Below are positions 37,170-44,911 of a stretch of 64,000 nt of DNA, in pieces. The stretch spans positions 1,169,001 to 1,233,000 of the forward strand of contig NZ_CP140706.1 in the NCBI RefSeq assembly GCF_034555375.1, in the 5' to 3' direction. The notes under the pieces were generated by a model, which was given only the letters and a program-made list of their open reading frames with translations, was not told the origin of the DNA and did not search any database. The translations under genes were made by a program, and so were the position numbers. The stretch is from Pseudomonas sp. B33.4. Its GTDB lineage: Bacteria > Pseudomonadota > Gammaproteobacteria > Pseudomonadales > Pseudomonadaceae. Each line of letters opens with the position of its first letter. The stretch's first letter is position 1.

Positions 37170-37355
37170 ATGGCAAAAATACAAGGCATCACCGACATGC
37201 TGGGCATCTTTCCCTGCCTGGGCAGCGGCCGCAAAAGACGTCGACTCAGCTCTGACGAACTGAAACTGGTGGAGCGTTATCGAGAGCTTTCGGAAAGTGA
37301 CCGGATCGCGATGAGGTATCTGGTGGACGCGATGCGGAGTGTTTCGCGGTTTTAA
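37170..37355 (+). CDS. Small conserved-looking basic protein of unknown function
   Basis: A 61-residue protein: MAKIQGITDMLGIFPCLGSG, a basic patch RKRRRLSSDE (about 21-30), then a predicted helix pair ending RIAMRYLVDAMRSVSRF. The C-terminal half resembles the tail of XRE-like helix-turn-helix proteins, but no DNA-binding helix is clear. AAGGA lies about 11 bases before the ATG. It ends tail to tail with the antitoxin-like gene, sharing four bases. Similar small proteins occur in pseudomonads as far as I recall; function unknown. Confidence 0.6.
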   Translation: MAKIQGITDMLGIFPCLGSGRKRRRLSSDELKLVERYRELSESDRIAMRYLVDAMRSVSRF

Positions 37356-37558
37356 CGCTGGGGTAGGCACCGTGAAAGCCATTTGGCTTTTACGGTGGCC
37401 AGATCAATCAAATGGCCTGCGTCGGCATCGTCGATGCCGACGGCAATGGCTTTCTGAAGATCGGCACAGTCGTTTAGTTTCAGGTAAGAGATCGCAAAGC
37501 TTTCATCGGAGGGAATGATTTCCTCAATCTGAGGAGATTTGAGAACAGTTCTACTCAT
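37352..37558 (-). CDS. Antitoxin-like small protein, orphan
   Basis: A 68-residue protein. The stretch KAIAVGIDDADAGHLIDLATVKAKWL resembles the G-x-x-D-x-x-A-G-x-x-x-D tail common to ParD/RelB-like antitoxins and addiction-module antidotes. The N-terminus (TVLKSPQIEEIIPSDESF) has no evident ribbon-helix-helix. No toxin reading frame sits beside it on this strand. Ribosome site is weak. It may be a solitary regulator, a remnant, or not an antitoxin at all. Confidence 0.5.
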   Translation of the reverse strand: MSRTVLKSPQIEEIIPSDESFAISYLKLNDCADLQKAIAVGIDDADAGHLIDLATVKAKWLSRCLPQR

Positions 37559-37590
37559 CTGAATTCAATTCGCTAGAGGTGGATATGCTA

Positions 37591-37632
37591 AACCTGTGGC
37601 GAGGGAGCTAGCTTCCTCGCCACAGGTTTTTT
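37591..37632 (+). terminator. Long hairpin with T-run between antitoxin-like and BRO-N genes
   Basis: AACCTGTGGCGAGG (37591-37604) pairs exactly with CCTCGCCACAGGTT (37615-37628), then TTTTTTG continues. It has the form of a plus-strand terminator, but both adjacent genes run on the minus strand; the GTGGCGAGG core is also a common Pseudomonas intergenic repeat. Confidence 0.65.
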
Positions 37633-37643
37633 GTTTATGAGCC

Positions 37644-38156
37644 TTAGCTGCAAGTGCTCAGAACCGGATACGGCCGCTGGCCGTGCATCAGTTCCGGAAC
37701 ATCCCGCCATTTGACCCACGCCTGCTGTTGCCAGTGCAGCAGCGGCACGGTAACGCCTGCCCAATGCATTGAGCTCAAGCTCGGGTGGTTTTCCACAGGG
37801 CTTGATTGGGTTTCGCGCAGCATCGGGATGACTTCATGGCTCAGCCATTGGCGCAGGTGTCGGTTTTCCGGGACGAAGTGATGGACGAGCAGGGCGAACA
37901 GGCCGGACTCGCTGACCATCGCGCAATCGATGATTTCGCCGTCCCGACGCAGGAGGACATGGCGACGCTGGTCGGGATCGAGTTTCAGGGTGAGGCGTTC
38001 GTTCAGGGGATAGCCCATCAAGCGACCGAGATCTTGCACGCAGAACCAGGCTTCGTGGTCTTGCATGAAGGCGTGGAGGAAGCGGTTGTGGCGGGTGAAG
38101 ACGGTGGGGGTGAAGAAAGGGGAGCTTTCAGAAGGAATTTGTACGTGGTTAGGCAT
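37644..38156 (-). CDS. BRO-N domain protein (phage antirepressor-like)
   Basis: A 170-residue protein with one BRO N-terminal domain (about 12-120): PTVFTRHNRFLHAFMQDHEAWFCVQDLGRLMGYPL, LLRRDGEIIDCAMVSESGLFALLVH, ENRHLRQWLSHEVIPML. BRO-N is found in phage antirepressors and in chromosomal proteins that bind DNA. There are no other phage genes here, so it is probably a resident Pseudomonas gene. GGAG eight bases before the ATG. It lies at the left edge of the AT-richer accessory patch. Confidence 0.85.
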   Translation of the reverse strand: MPNHVQIPSESSPFFTPTVFTRHNRFLHAFMQDHEAWFCVQDLGRLMGYPLNERLTLKLDPDQRRHVLLRRDGEIIDCAMVSESGLFALLVHHFVPENRHLRQWLSHEVIPMLRETQSSPVENHPSLSSMHWAGVTVPLLHWQQQAWVKWRDVPELMHGQRPYPVLSTCS

Positions 38157-38316
38157 TTTTCGACTCCAATATTGAGAATAGAGCCGCCACTCAAATGAGT
38201 GCGGTCACGCCGTTTTGATATTTACTCCGGCTCCGACACCGGGCCGCTGACTTCGCCGCCGAGAGAAAGCCTATCGGCTAGCAACCTACGACGCCAAGTC
38301 GGCTCTATCGATACCT

Positions 38317-38362
38317 TCTGTAGGAAAACGGGCTTATCTCTGAAGGCGGCATCTGTAGGAAA
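38317..38362. promoter_or_regulatory. 11-bp direct repeats TCTGTAGGAAA upstream of BRO-N
   Basis: TCTGTAGGAAA occurs at 38317-38327 and again at 38352-38362, 35 bases apart, 160-200 bases before the BRO-N start. The period of about 3.5 helical turns could suit cooperative binding. Function unknown. Confidence 0.4.
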
Positions 38363-38416
38363 TGCCTGATTTTGTAGTGTCGGCAGCAACCGACCGCCCA
38401 AGCCGTAGTTTTTCCT

Positions 38417-38659
38417 TTATCTATTTGGGTCCACGGAATGAACTGCAGGTTTCTTCGTGTTGATCGAGTTTTCGGTTTCCAATTTCCGCTCGTTCAGCGG
38501 CTGGCAAAATGTTTTCAAGGAAGCACACCCGAAAAGTGACCGATGAGTTATGTAATCAATTGCATCAAACAAAAGCTCAGCGAAATTCCGTTCAAAAACA
38601 GCGTCAGAAAGCGCATTCGAAAAAAATAGGTGCTTCCAAGGCTGCAGATCATCTGACAA
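38417..38659 (-). pseudogene. Possible gene remnant, AT-rich, unrecognised
   Basis: An 80-codon frame starting only at TTG (38659). Reading upstream it continues open to a stop near 38713. The text (LFFSNALSDAVFERNFAELLFDAIDYITHRSLFGC) looks more like protein than a shadow, yet there is no ribosome site and no family I know. It may be debris of an earlier insertion or a divergent partner of the module at 38757. Confidence 0.25.
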
Positions 38660-38672
38660 CTCGTTGATGTGG

Positions 38673-38720
38673 GTGACGTAGTGAATTTCAGAGACTATAT
38701 TGTCGATTAATTAATCAACA
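38673..38720 (+). promoter_or_regulatory. Promoter with 20-bp near-palindromic operator for the two-gene module
   Basis: GTGACG (38673-38678), 17-base spacer, TATATT (38696-38701) make a fair sigma-70 promoter. Directly over the expected start point lies TGTCGATTAATTAATCAACA (38701-38720), an inverted repeat broken by a single pair, with a perfect 12-base core GATTAATTAATC (38705-38716). A protein bound there would block initiation, as in autoregulated toxin-antitoxin operons. Confidence 0.6.
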
Positions 38721-38756
38721 TTTGAGCGCCGAACCGTAGCTCGAATCGAGGAAGTA

Positions 38757-39191
38757 ATGCTCAAAGATCTCGACAAAGAGACTCCTGAAGGGTCTGAAGA
38801 TGAAGGCCGTGGGCTGGTTGTTGTGACCGGTTCAGAGGGCCGTCCTCATGTCGAATATGTTCACAGGATGATTGGGCCAGTCTCGGTGGCAGGGATTTCA
38901 TCAGGTGCGATTCTCCATTCGCAGCTTGGTCCATCTTTAGATCATGCGATCGCCCAAATTTCAGCAACGGGTACCCTCACTGCTGCTGCGGAGGCGATTT
39001 TTTGTCAGATAAATTCTGATGCCAAGCAGAGCGCAACCGCTTGGGTGATCGCTTCTTCGCATAGTGGCCCGCTTCCAATTGCTTCTGAAGGCTCGCAGCG
39101 TATTAGGCGATCTGCTAGTGAGATGCTGAAAGACCCTAAAAAAGTCCGTGCATTCTTTGCTCGTGTAAATGGAGAAGCTACGGCGAACTGA
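38757..39191 (+). CDS. Unrecognised protein, first gene of the ART-like module (candidate antitoxin/immunity)
   Basis: A 144-residue, soluble protein with no signal peptide or membrane segment. Acidic N-terminus (LDKETPEGSEDEGRG), a middle part rich in small residues (GPVSVAGISSGAILHSQLGPSL; ISATGTLTAAAEAIF) and a basic helical end (SQRIRRSASEMLKDPKKVRAFFARVNGE). I know no family for it. AGGAAG lies five bases before the ATG. The stop overlaps the next start by one base (TGATG), so the two are translated together. Its position before an ART-like gene, under a palindromic operator, suggests an antitoxin or partner. This is inference. Confidence 0.65.
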   Translation: MLKDLDKETPEGSEDEGRGLVVVTGSEGRPHVEYVHRMIGPVSVAGISSGAILHSQLGPSLDHAIAQISATGTLTAAAEAIFCQINSDAKQSATAWVIASSHSGPLPIASEGSQRIRRSASEMLKDPKKVRAFFARVNGEATAN

Positions 39192-39787
39192 TGTATAGCA
39201 TTTCCCCGTCCTTTGTACTTGGTTTCCATGGATGCGAGCGAGAAGTTGGCGAGCGCGTGCTGGCTGGTGAACAATCTCTCTATGACAGCACCAACGACTA
39301 TGACTGGCTCGGTGGAGGCGTCTACTTTTGGGAAAATAATCCTCAAAGGGCGCTTAGCTTCGCGACTAACGCTCAGAAAAGGGAAAAGATCAAACAGCCT
39401 TTTGTGTTGGGAGCTGTTATTGATTTGGGCCGATGTTTGGATTTCACAACGCAGAGTGCGTTACTCGAAATTCGGGAGAGTTACGTAGGCCTTGAAAATG
39501 CCTCCAAGCAAGAAGGCGGACAACCTCTCAAGGTAAATACCCCTTATTTACGACGTCTTGACTGCCAAGTCATCAAAGCACTGCATGTGTTTCGTGAGAT
39601 GGCGGGGATGGAGCCTTATGACTCCGTACGCTCTCCGTTTTGGGAAGGGCAGCCGTTATATGCTGGGACGGATTTCATGCACGAAACTCATATTCAGCTC
39701 GCTATCAGGTCAATCCAGAGTGTGAAGGGATGGTTTCGAGTACTGGATGTAAAGGGCAAACCTGTAGATTTTGTGCAAGCAGTGTAG
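39191..39787 (+). CDS. Putative ADP-ribosyltransferase-like protein (PARP/DarT-type H-Y-E pattern)
   Basis: A 198-residue soluble protein. The N-terminal SFVLGFHGCEREVGERVLAG places His13 where PARP-fold enzymes have their NAD-binding His on strand 1. YDWLGGGVYFWENNPQRALSFA (37-58) matches the G-x-G-x-Y-F...A pattern with Tyr45 as the second NAD contact. A C-terminal strand, DFMHETHIQLAIRS (161-174), offers Glu165 as a possible catalytic acid before a hydrophobic strand. The spacing between the motifs is plausible for a compact ART fold. I recall similar bacterial proteins of unknown function with a YDWLG-x-G-x-YFWE core. Substrate (protein, RNA, DNA, or metabolite) is unknown. No secretion signal, so action inside the cell fits a toxin. 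Confidence 0.65.
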   Translation: MYSISPSFVLGFHGCEREVGERVLAGEQSLYDSTNDYDWLGGGVYFWENNPQRALSFATNAQKREKIKQPFVLGAVIDLGRCLDFTTQSALLEIRESYVGLENASKQEGGQPLKVNTPYLRRLDCQVIKALHVFREMAGMEPYDSVRSPFWEGQPLYAGTDFMHETHIQLAIRSIQSVKGWFRVLDVKGKPVDFVQAV

Positions 39788-39825
39788 GTATTGAGTTAAG
39801 CTTTTCCGGACCGCTGAGTTCTAAT

Positions 39826-39865
39826 TGAGTAGCCCTGCACACATTAATGCGAGCAGGGCTACTCA
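39826..39865. terminator. Perfect 13-bp hairpin between the module and the APC permease gene
   Basis: TGAGTAGCCCTGC (39826-39838) pairs exactly with GCAGGGCTACTCA (39853-39865). It lies between convergent genes and can serve both, although no T-run follows on the plus strand. Confidence 0.7.
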
Positions 39866-39881
39866 TCGCGTTATACGAGCG

Positions 39882-41366
39882 TTAGCGACTCACCTTCCAA
39901 GCATCCCCAGCCGGCGCCTTGCCATGGTCATACGGCTTGCCAATCCACATATAAACCAACCCCAAGCCAATCACGATGGCCGTGCTCAACACCATCGCAT
40001 AGTTCACGTACCACGCCGCATCCGGCGTGCGTGGCCAGGCCATGTTGATGATTGCGCCAACGCCATACACCAGCGCGCCGATGTTCACCGGCCAGCCCCA
40101 CGCGCCGAGGGTGAATTTGCCGCTCGGTTTCCAGCCTTTGCTGCGGGCGTACAGCGCGGCCAAGACGATCATCTGGAACGCGAGGTAGATGCCGATCGCG
40201 GCGAAGCTGACGATGGTTGCCACGGCGTCTTGCAGGAAGAAGCCGAGGGCGATGATCAGCGCCGGCAGGACGCCGGAGACGAACAGTGCGGCAACCGGTA
40301 CTTGGGTGCTAGGAGAAATCTTTTTCAGCAGTCGGCTGCCGATGACCATTTCGTCGCGAGCGTAGGAGTACAGCAGACGGCTTGCCGCTGCTTGTAGGCT
40401 GATGACGCAGGAGATGAAGGAAATCATCACCACGCCCATCACTACTTTCGAACCGACCGGGCCGAAGGCGTTGTTGAGGATGGTGGTGACCGGGTCTTTG
40501 TCGGTGCCGTTGATGACCGCTTGCATGTCCGGCACGGCGAGGATCAGCGCCAGGCAGGCGAACATCGCCGCGATGCCGCCGATGTAGATGGTCATGCGCA
40601 TGGCCACCGGGATTTTCGCACTCGGGTTCGGGGTTTCTTCGGCGACGTCGCCGCAGGCCTCGAAGCCGTAGTAGAGGAACATCCCCGCCAACGATGCGGT
40701 GAGGAACGCCGGCAGGTACGAGCCGTCGACGCTGATGTCGAAGGTGTTGAACAGCACGCTGAGCGGTTGATGACGTTCGAACACCAACAGGTAAACGCCG
40801 ACGATCACCGCGCCAACCAGTTCGCAGAGAAAACCGAACATGGCGATGCGCGCCAGCACTTTGGTGCCGCTGAGGTTGACCAGTGTGGCGAACAGGGTCA
40901 GCACCAGGGCGATGACGATGTTGGTGTTGTTGCTCGGCTCGAAACCGAGCATGGCCGCCAGATACGGGCCAGCGCCGACGGCGACCGCAGCGATGGTCAC
41001 ACAGAGGGCGATGGAGTAGATCCAGCCGACCATCCAGGCCCATTTCTTACCGACCAAGCGACGTGCCCAAGGGTAAACACCGCCGGAAATCGGGAATTGC
41101 GAAACCACTTCGCCGAAGATCAGGCACACCAGCAACTGGCCGCAACCCACCAGCAAGTAGGCCCAGAACATCGGTGGGCCGCCAGCGGCGAGGCACAGGC
41201 CGAAGAGGGTATAAACCCCTACGACCGGTGACAGATAAGTGAAGCCCAAAGCGAAGTTTTCCCACAGGCTCATGCTGCGGTTGAAGTTCGAGGTGTAGCC
41301 CAGTTTGCGCAGTTGTTCGGCATCGCTGTCGGCAACGGCTGTGGCGAGATCGGGTGAGGAACTCAT
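39882..41366 (-). CDS. APC-family amino acid/choline permease
   Basis: A 494-residue protein with about 12 membrane segments, of the amino acid/choline transporter branch of the APC superfamily. Key stretches: LWENFALGFTYLSPVVGVYTLFGL, FGEVVSQFPISGGVYPWARRLVGKKWAW, GYFFEACGDVAEET-like FLYYGFEACGDVAEETPNPSAKIP and SRLLYSYARDEMVIGSRLLKKISPSTQVP. Its place after the gamma-aminobutyraldehyde dehydrogenase and ydcSTUV genes suggests an amine or GABA-like substrate, which is inferred. A REP pair separates it from that dehydrogenase. Confidence 0.92.
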   Translation of the reverse strand: MSSSPDLATAVADSDAEQLRKLGYTSNFNRSMSLWENFALGFTYLSPVVGVYTLFGLCLAAGGPPMFWAYLLVGCGQLLVCLIFGEVVSQFPISGGVYPWARRLVGKKWAWMVGWIYSIALCVTIAAVAVGAGPYLAAMLGFEPSNNTNIVIALVLTLFATLVNLSGTKVLARIAMFGFLCELVGAVIVGVYLLVFERHQPLSVLFNTFDISVDGSYLPAFLTASLAGMFLYYGFEACGDVAEETPNPSAKIPVAMRMTIYIGGIAAMFACLALILAVPDMQAVINGTDKDPVTTILNNAFGPVGSKVVMGVVMISFISCVISLQAAASRLLYSYARDEMVIGSRLLKKISPSTQVPVAALFVSGVLPALIIALGFFLQDAVATIVSFAAIGIYLAFQMIVLAALYARSKGWKPSGKFTLGAWGWPVNIGALVYGVGAIINMAWPRTPDAAWYVNYAMVLSTAIVIGLGLVYMWIGKPYDHGKAPAGDAWKVSR

Positions 41367-41509
41367 GTGTGTTTTGCTCCGTGAAATCGGCAGATTTCGG
41401 ATGGCCGAGGCCGTGGCGGGGCCATGCAGGCGCCGCCCGGGTCGGTAGTTATTGTTTTGTTTTCGGTGAAGCCTGGTGGTGAATCGCCGACATCGTCCGT
41501 GTGTCGCGG

Positions 41510-41587
41510 AAAAGATCGCAGCCTGTGGCAGTTCCTACAGAAGAGCGGCGTCAATCATGTAGGAGCTGCCGCAGGCTGCGATCTTTT
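41510..41587. repeat. REP pair (family A)
   Basis: Inverted family A units, GATCGCAGCCTGTGGCAG and CTGCCGCAGGCTGCGATC, about 20 bases apart, between the dehydrogenase and the APC permease. Confidence 0.9.
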
Positions 41588-41592
41588 CGCTG

Positions 41593-43017
41593 TTAATGCT
41601 TGAACATCACATGCCGAACCGTGGTGTAGTCCTCCAGCCCGTACATGGACATGTCTTTCCCGTAACCGGACAATTTCTGACCGCCATGGGGCATTTCGCT
41701 GACGAGCATGAAGTGCGTATTCACCCACGTGCAGCCGTACTGCAAACGCGCCGACATGCGATGCGCGCGTCCTACATCTGCCGTCCACACGGAGGAGGCG
41801 AGGCCGTAGTCCGAATCGTTGGCCCACTCCAGCGCCTGCGCTTCATCAGTGAACTTGGTCACCGAAACCACCGGACCAAACACCTCACGACGAACGATTT
41901 CGTCGTCCTGCTGCGCATCGGCCAACACCGTCGGCTCGAAGAAGAAACCATTGCCCTCGACAGCCTTGCCACCAGTGATCAAACGAATGTGCGATTGCGC
42001 CACGGCACGCTCGACAAACCCGGCCACACGGTCGCGATGTTGCGCGGTGATCAGCGGCCCCAGTTCAGTCGACGGATCATCCTGCAAACCGTATTTGATG
42101 CTGCTGACTGCCGCGCCGAGTTTCTCGACGAACTTGTCGTAGATACCTTGCTGCGCATAGATCCGGCACGCGGCGGTGCAGTCCTGCCCGGCGTTGTAGA
42201 AACCGAAGGTACGAATACCTTCCACCGCCGCATCGATATCGGCGTCATCGAAGATGATCACCGGCGCCTTACCGCCCAGTTCCATGTGCATGCGTTTGAC
42301 GCTGTCGGCAGTGTTGGAAATGATGTTGGCGCCCGTGGCGATGGAACCGGTCAGCGAAACCATGCGCACTTTCGGGTGCGTGACCAACGGACTGCCGACG
42401 GTAGGACCGCGACCAAATACCAGATTGAGTACGCCGGCCGGGAAGATTTCCGACGCCAGTTCGGCCAGACGCAACGCGGTCAGCGGGGTTTGTTCCGACG
42501 GCTTGAGCACCACGGTATTACCGGCGGCCAATGCTGGAGCGATTTTCCAGGCGACCATCATCAGCGGGTAGTTCCACGGCGCGATGGAGGCGATGACGCC
42601 AACCGGATCACGGCGGATCATCGAGGTGTGGCCGGGCAGGTATTCGCCGCCGGCCGAACCGCTCATGCAACGGCTGGCGCCGGCGAAAAAGCGGAACACG
42701 TCGGCAATCGCCGGAATCTCGTCGTTGAGCGCGGCGCTGTAGGGTTTGCCGCAGTTGTCGGATTCGAGTTTGGCCAGTTCTTCACCGTGGGCTTCGATGG
42801 CGTCGGCGAGTTTGAGCAGCAGCAGCGAACGGTCTTTCGGCGCGGTTTGCGACCAGTCGGCGAAGGCGTTATCGGCGGCGCGCACGGCGGCATCGACCTG
42901 GGCTTCGCTGGCTTCGTTGATCTCTACAAGCACTTCGCCACGCGAAGGGTTGAGCACTGGTTGCGCCGGGCCTTCGCCGTTGACCAGTTGGCCGTTGATC
43001 AAGAGTTTGGTTTGCAT
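41593..43017 (-). CDS. Gamma-aminobutyraldehyde dehydrogenase-type aldehyde dehydrogenase (YdcW/PatD-like)
   Basis: A 474-residue NAD(P)+ aldehyde dehydrogenase. Catalytic Glu246 ([10 protein letters not shown]) and Cys280 ([11 protein letters not shown]) are present, with ASIAPWNYP and the late [26 protein letters not shown] close to YdcW/PatD, which oxidises 4-aminobutanal to GABA in putrescine breakdown. It is downstream of the ydcSTUV transporter genes on the same strand, as ydcW is in E. coli. A close paralogue stands on the other side of the transporter genes. Confidence 0.9.
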   Translation of the reverse strand: MQTKLLINGQLVNGEGPAQPVLNPSRGEVLVEINEASEAQVDAAVRAADNAFADWSQTAPKDRSLLLLKLADAIEAHGEELAKLESDNCGKPYSAALNDEIPAIADVFRFFAGASRCMSGSAGGEYLPGHTSMIRRDPVGVIASIAPWNYPLMMVAWKIAPALAAGNTVVLKPSEQTPLTALRLAELASEIFPAGVLNLVFGRGPTVGSPLVTHPKVRMVSLTGSIATGANIISNTADSVKRMHMELGGKAPVIIFDDADIDAAVEGIRTFGFYNAGQDCTAACRIYAQQGIYDKFVEKLGAAVSSIKYGLQDDPSTELGPLITAQHRDRVAGFVERAVAQSHIRLITGGKAVEGNGFFFEPTVLADAQQDDEIVRREVFGPVVSVTKFTDEAQALEWANDSDYGLASSVWTADVGRAHRMSARLQYGCTWVNTHFMLVSEMPHGGQKLSGYGKDMSMYGLEDYTTVRHVMFKH

Positions 43018-43057
43018 GTCTGTTGTCCTCTTTATTGTTCTGTCGAAACCGAACCCC

Positions 43058-43148
43058 TGTAGGAGCTGCCGAAGGCTGCGATCTTTTGATGTTGCTGTTG
43101 AAGATCAAGATCAAGATCAAAAGATCGCAGCCTTCGGCAGCTCCTACA
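43058..43148. repeat. REP pair (family A)
   Basis: CTGCCGAAGGCTGCGATC and its inverted copy. The spacer has a short GATCAA tandem (AAGATCAAGATCAAGATC). Lies between ydcV and the dehydrogenase. Confidence 0.9.
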
Positions 43149-43175
43149 CGAAATTCGGTTTCTTCAGTTATTCGG

Positions 43176-43985
43176 TTATTTACCGCCGCTACCGGCGACG
43201 CTCTCGCCACCACGCGTCAGGTAATACGCGCCAAGGATCGGCAGCATCGTCACCATCATCACCAGCATCGCGACGACGTTGGTCACCGGCACATCCCGTG
43301 GTCGGCTCAGTTGGTTGAGCAACCACAATGGCAACGTGCGTTCATGCCCGGCGGTGAACGTGGTGACGATGATTTCGTCGAACGACAGCGCAAACGCCAA
43401 CATGCCGCCGGCCAGCAACGCCGAGCCAAGGTTCGGCAGGATGATGTAGCGAAAGGTCTGCCAGCCATCGGCGCCGAGATCCATCGAGGCCTCGATCAAA
43501 CTGTGCGAAGTACGGCGCAGGCGGGCGATAACATTGTTGTAGACGATCACCACACAGAAGGTAGCGTGGCCGACGATGATGGTGAACATCCCCGGCTCGA
43601 TGCCCAGCGTCTTGAAGGTCGCCAGCAGCGCGATCCCGGTGATGATCCCCGGCAGCGCAATCGGCAGGATCAGCATCAGCGAAATACCCTGCTTGCCGAA
43701 GAACTCCCGGCGGTACAACGCTGCCGATGCGAGCGTGCCAAGCACCATCGCAATCAACGTGGCGATGGCTGCGATCTGCAATGAAAGCTTGATCGACTCC
43801 AGTACATCCGGCCGCGAAAACGCCACGCTGAACCAGTGCAACGTGAAGCCCTTCGGCGGAAAGCTGAACGCGGCCTCTTCGGTGTTGAAGGCGTAAAGAA
43901 AGATGATCAGGATCGGGAAATGCAGAAATACCAACCCGCCCCAGGCTGCGATTCGTAGCCCGATTGAAGCCCTTTCAGAGCGCAT
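43176..43985 (-). CDS. ydcV: ABC transporter permease (PotC/YdcV-like)
   Basis: A 269-residue inner-membrane permease with six membrane segments and the EAA loop ([44 protein letters not shown]). The ATG at 43985 is preferred to a TTG at 44009; it overlaps the end of the other permease by 11 bases. Partner of YdcU in a putrescine/spermidine-type importer. Confidence 0.93.
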   Translation of the reverse strand: MRSERASIGLRIAAWGGLVFLHFPILIIFLYAFNTEEAAFSFPPKGFTLHWFSVAFSRPDVLESIKLSLQIAAIATLIAMVLGTLASAALYRREFFGKQGISLMLILPIALPGIITGIALLATFKTLGIEPGMFTIIVGHATFCVVIVYNNVIARLRRTSHSLIEASMDLGADGWQTFRYIILPNLGSALLAGGMLAFALSFDEIIVTTFTAGHERTLPLWLLNQLSRPRDVPVTNVVAMLVMMVTMLPILGAYYLTRGGESVAGSGGK

Positions 43986-44910
43986 CGAAGGCCCCCAGTC
44001 GTTTGACAATGGACAGGTAAACCGCGATCAACACAATCGGCACCAGCGTGAACGCCGCCGCCATCGGCATGTTGCCGATTGCACCTTGTTGCGCATACAC
44101 CATGCTGCCGACAAAGTAGCCCGGCGGGCCGACCAGTTGCGGCACGATAAAGTCGCCCAACGTCAGCGAAAACGTGAAGATCGAACCGGCGGCAATCCCC
44201 GGAATCGACAGCGGCAAAATCACCTGCATAAAGGTCTGACGCGGCTTGGCCCCGAGGTCAGCGGAGGCCTGCAACAGCGACGGCGGCAAACGTTCCAGCG
44301 ACGCTTGAATCGGCAAAATCATGAACGGCAGCCAGATGTAGACAAACACCATGAACCGCCCCAGATGCGAGGTCGACAAGGTGCTGCCACCGACACCGGG
44401 AATCCCCAAGATAAACTGCAACACCGGCTCCAATCCCAAGTGCTGCACGAACCACTGCGCCACGCCGCCCTTGGCCAACAGCAACGTCCACGCATACGCC
44501 TTGACGATGTAACTCGCCCACATCGGCATCATCACCGCGATGTAGAAAAACGCCTTGGTCTTGCCCGTGGTGTAGCGCGCCATGTAGTAGGCAATCGGGA
44601 ACGCGACGATGGCGCTGGCGATCGACACGACGATGGCCATGCTCAACGTGCGCAGGATGATGTCGAAGTTCGACGGCTGAAACAGCGCAGCAAAATTAGC
44701 CAGAGTAAGGTCCGGCGTGACCGCCATGGTGAAGTCGTCGAAGGTGTAGAAACCCTGCCACAACAGCACCAGCAACGAGCCGAGATAGATCGCGCCGAAC
44801 CACAGCAATGGCGGCACCAGCAGCATCGATAAGCACAGGTTCGGCTTGCGGTAGAGCAGGTTGGAAAACCTGCGCAACGGCGGCGATGGCGTCATCGCGA
44901 GCGTGCTCAT
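43975..44910 (-). CDS. ydcU: ABC transporter permease (PotB/YdcU-like)
   Basis: A 311-residue permease. An N-terminal anchor ([28 protein letters not shown]) and five more segments surround the EAA loop ([49 protein letters not shown]). The ATG at 44910 has GGGG six bases upstream and overlaps the ATPase stop region by a few bases spacing (stop 44912-44914), so the three genes are coupled. Confidence 0.93.
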   Translation of the reverse strand: MSTLAMTPSPPLRRFSNLLYRKPNLCLSMLLVPPLLWFGAIYLGSLLVLLWQGFYTFDDFTMAVTPDLTLANFAALFQPSNFDIILRTLSMAIVVSIASAIVAFPIAYYMARYTTGKTKAFFYIAVMMPMWASYIVKAYAWTLLLAKGGVAQWFVQHLGLEPVLQFILGIPGVGGSTLSTSHLGRFMVFVYIWLPFMILPIQASLERLPPSLLQASADLGAKPRQTFMQVILPLSIPGIAAGSIFTFSLTLGDFIVPQLVGPPGYFVGSMVYAQQGAIGNMPMAAAFTLVPIVLIAVYLSIVKRLGAFDAL

Positions 44911-44911
44911 G

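Larger units (their letters stand above)
38157..38756. other. 600-base region between BRO-N gene and the ART-like module, no convincing gene
   Basis: The left part holds two copies of TCTGTAGGAAA (38317-38327 and 38352-38362). From about 38420 the base composition falls (24 GC in the 60 bases at 38521-38580). A minus-strand frame (38417 to about 38712, with only TTG or other non-ATG starts) reads like protein in part (IHYVTHINELSDDLQPWKH) and may be a remnant. The right end has the promoter and palindrome of the two-gene module. Confidence 0.5.

Noticed and set aside
37049..37171. 40-codon minus-strand frame ending VMPIE
   Set aside because: Reads somewhat like protein but has no ribosome site and its start overlaps the better-supported plus-strand small gene.
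37644..38156. Prophage signature from the BRO-N gene
   Set aside because: No other phage genes (integrase, repressor, structural) in the neighbourhood.
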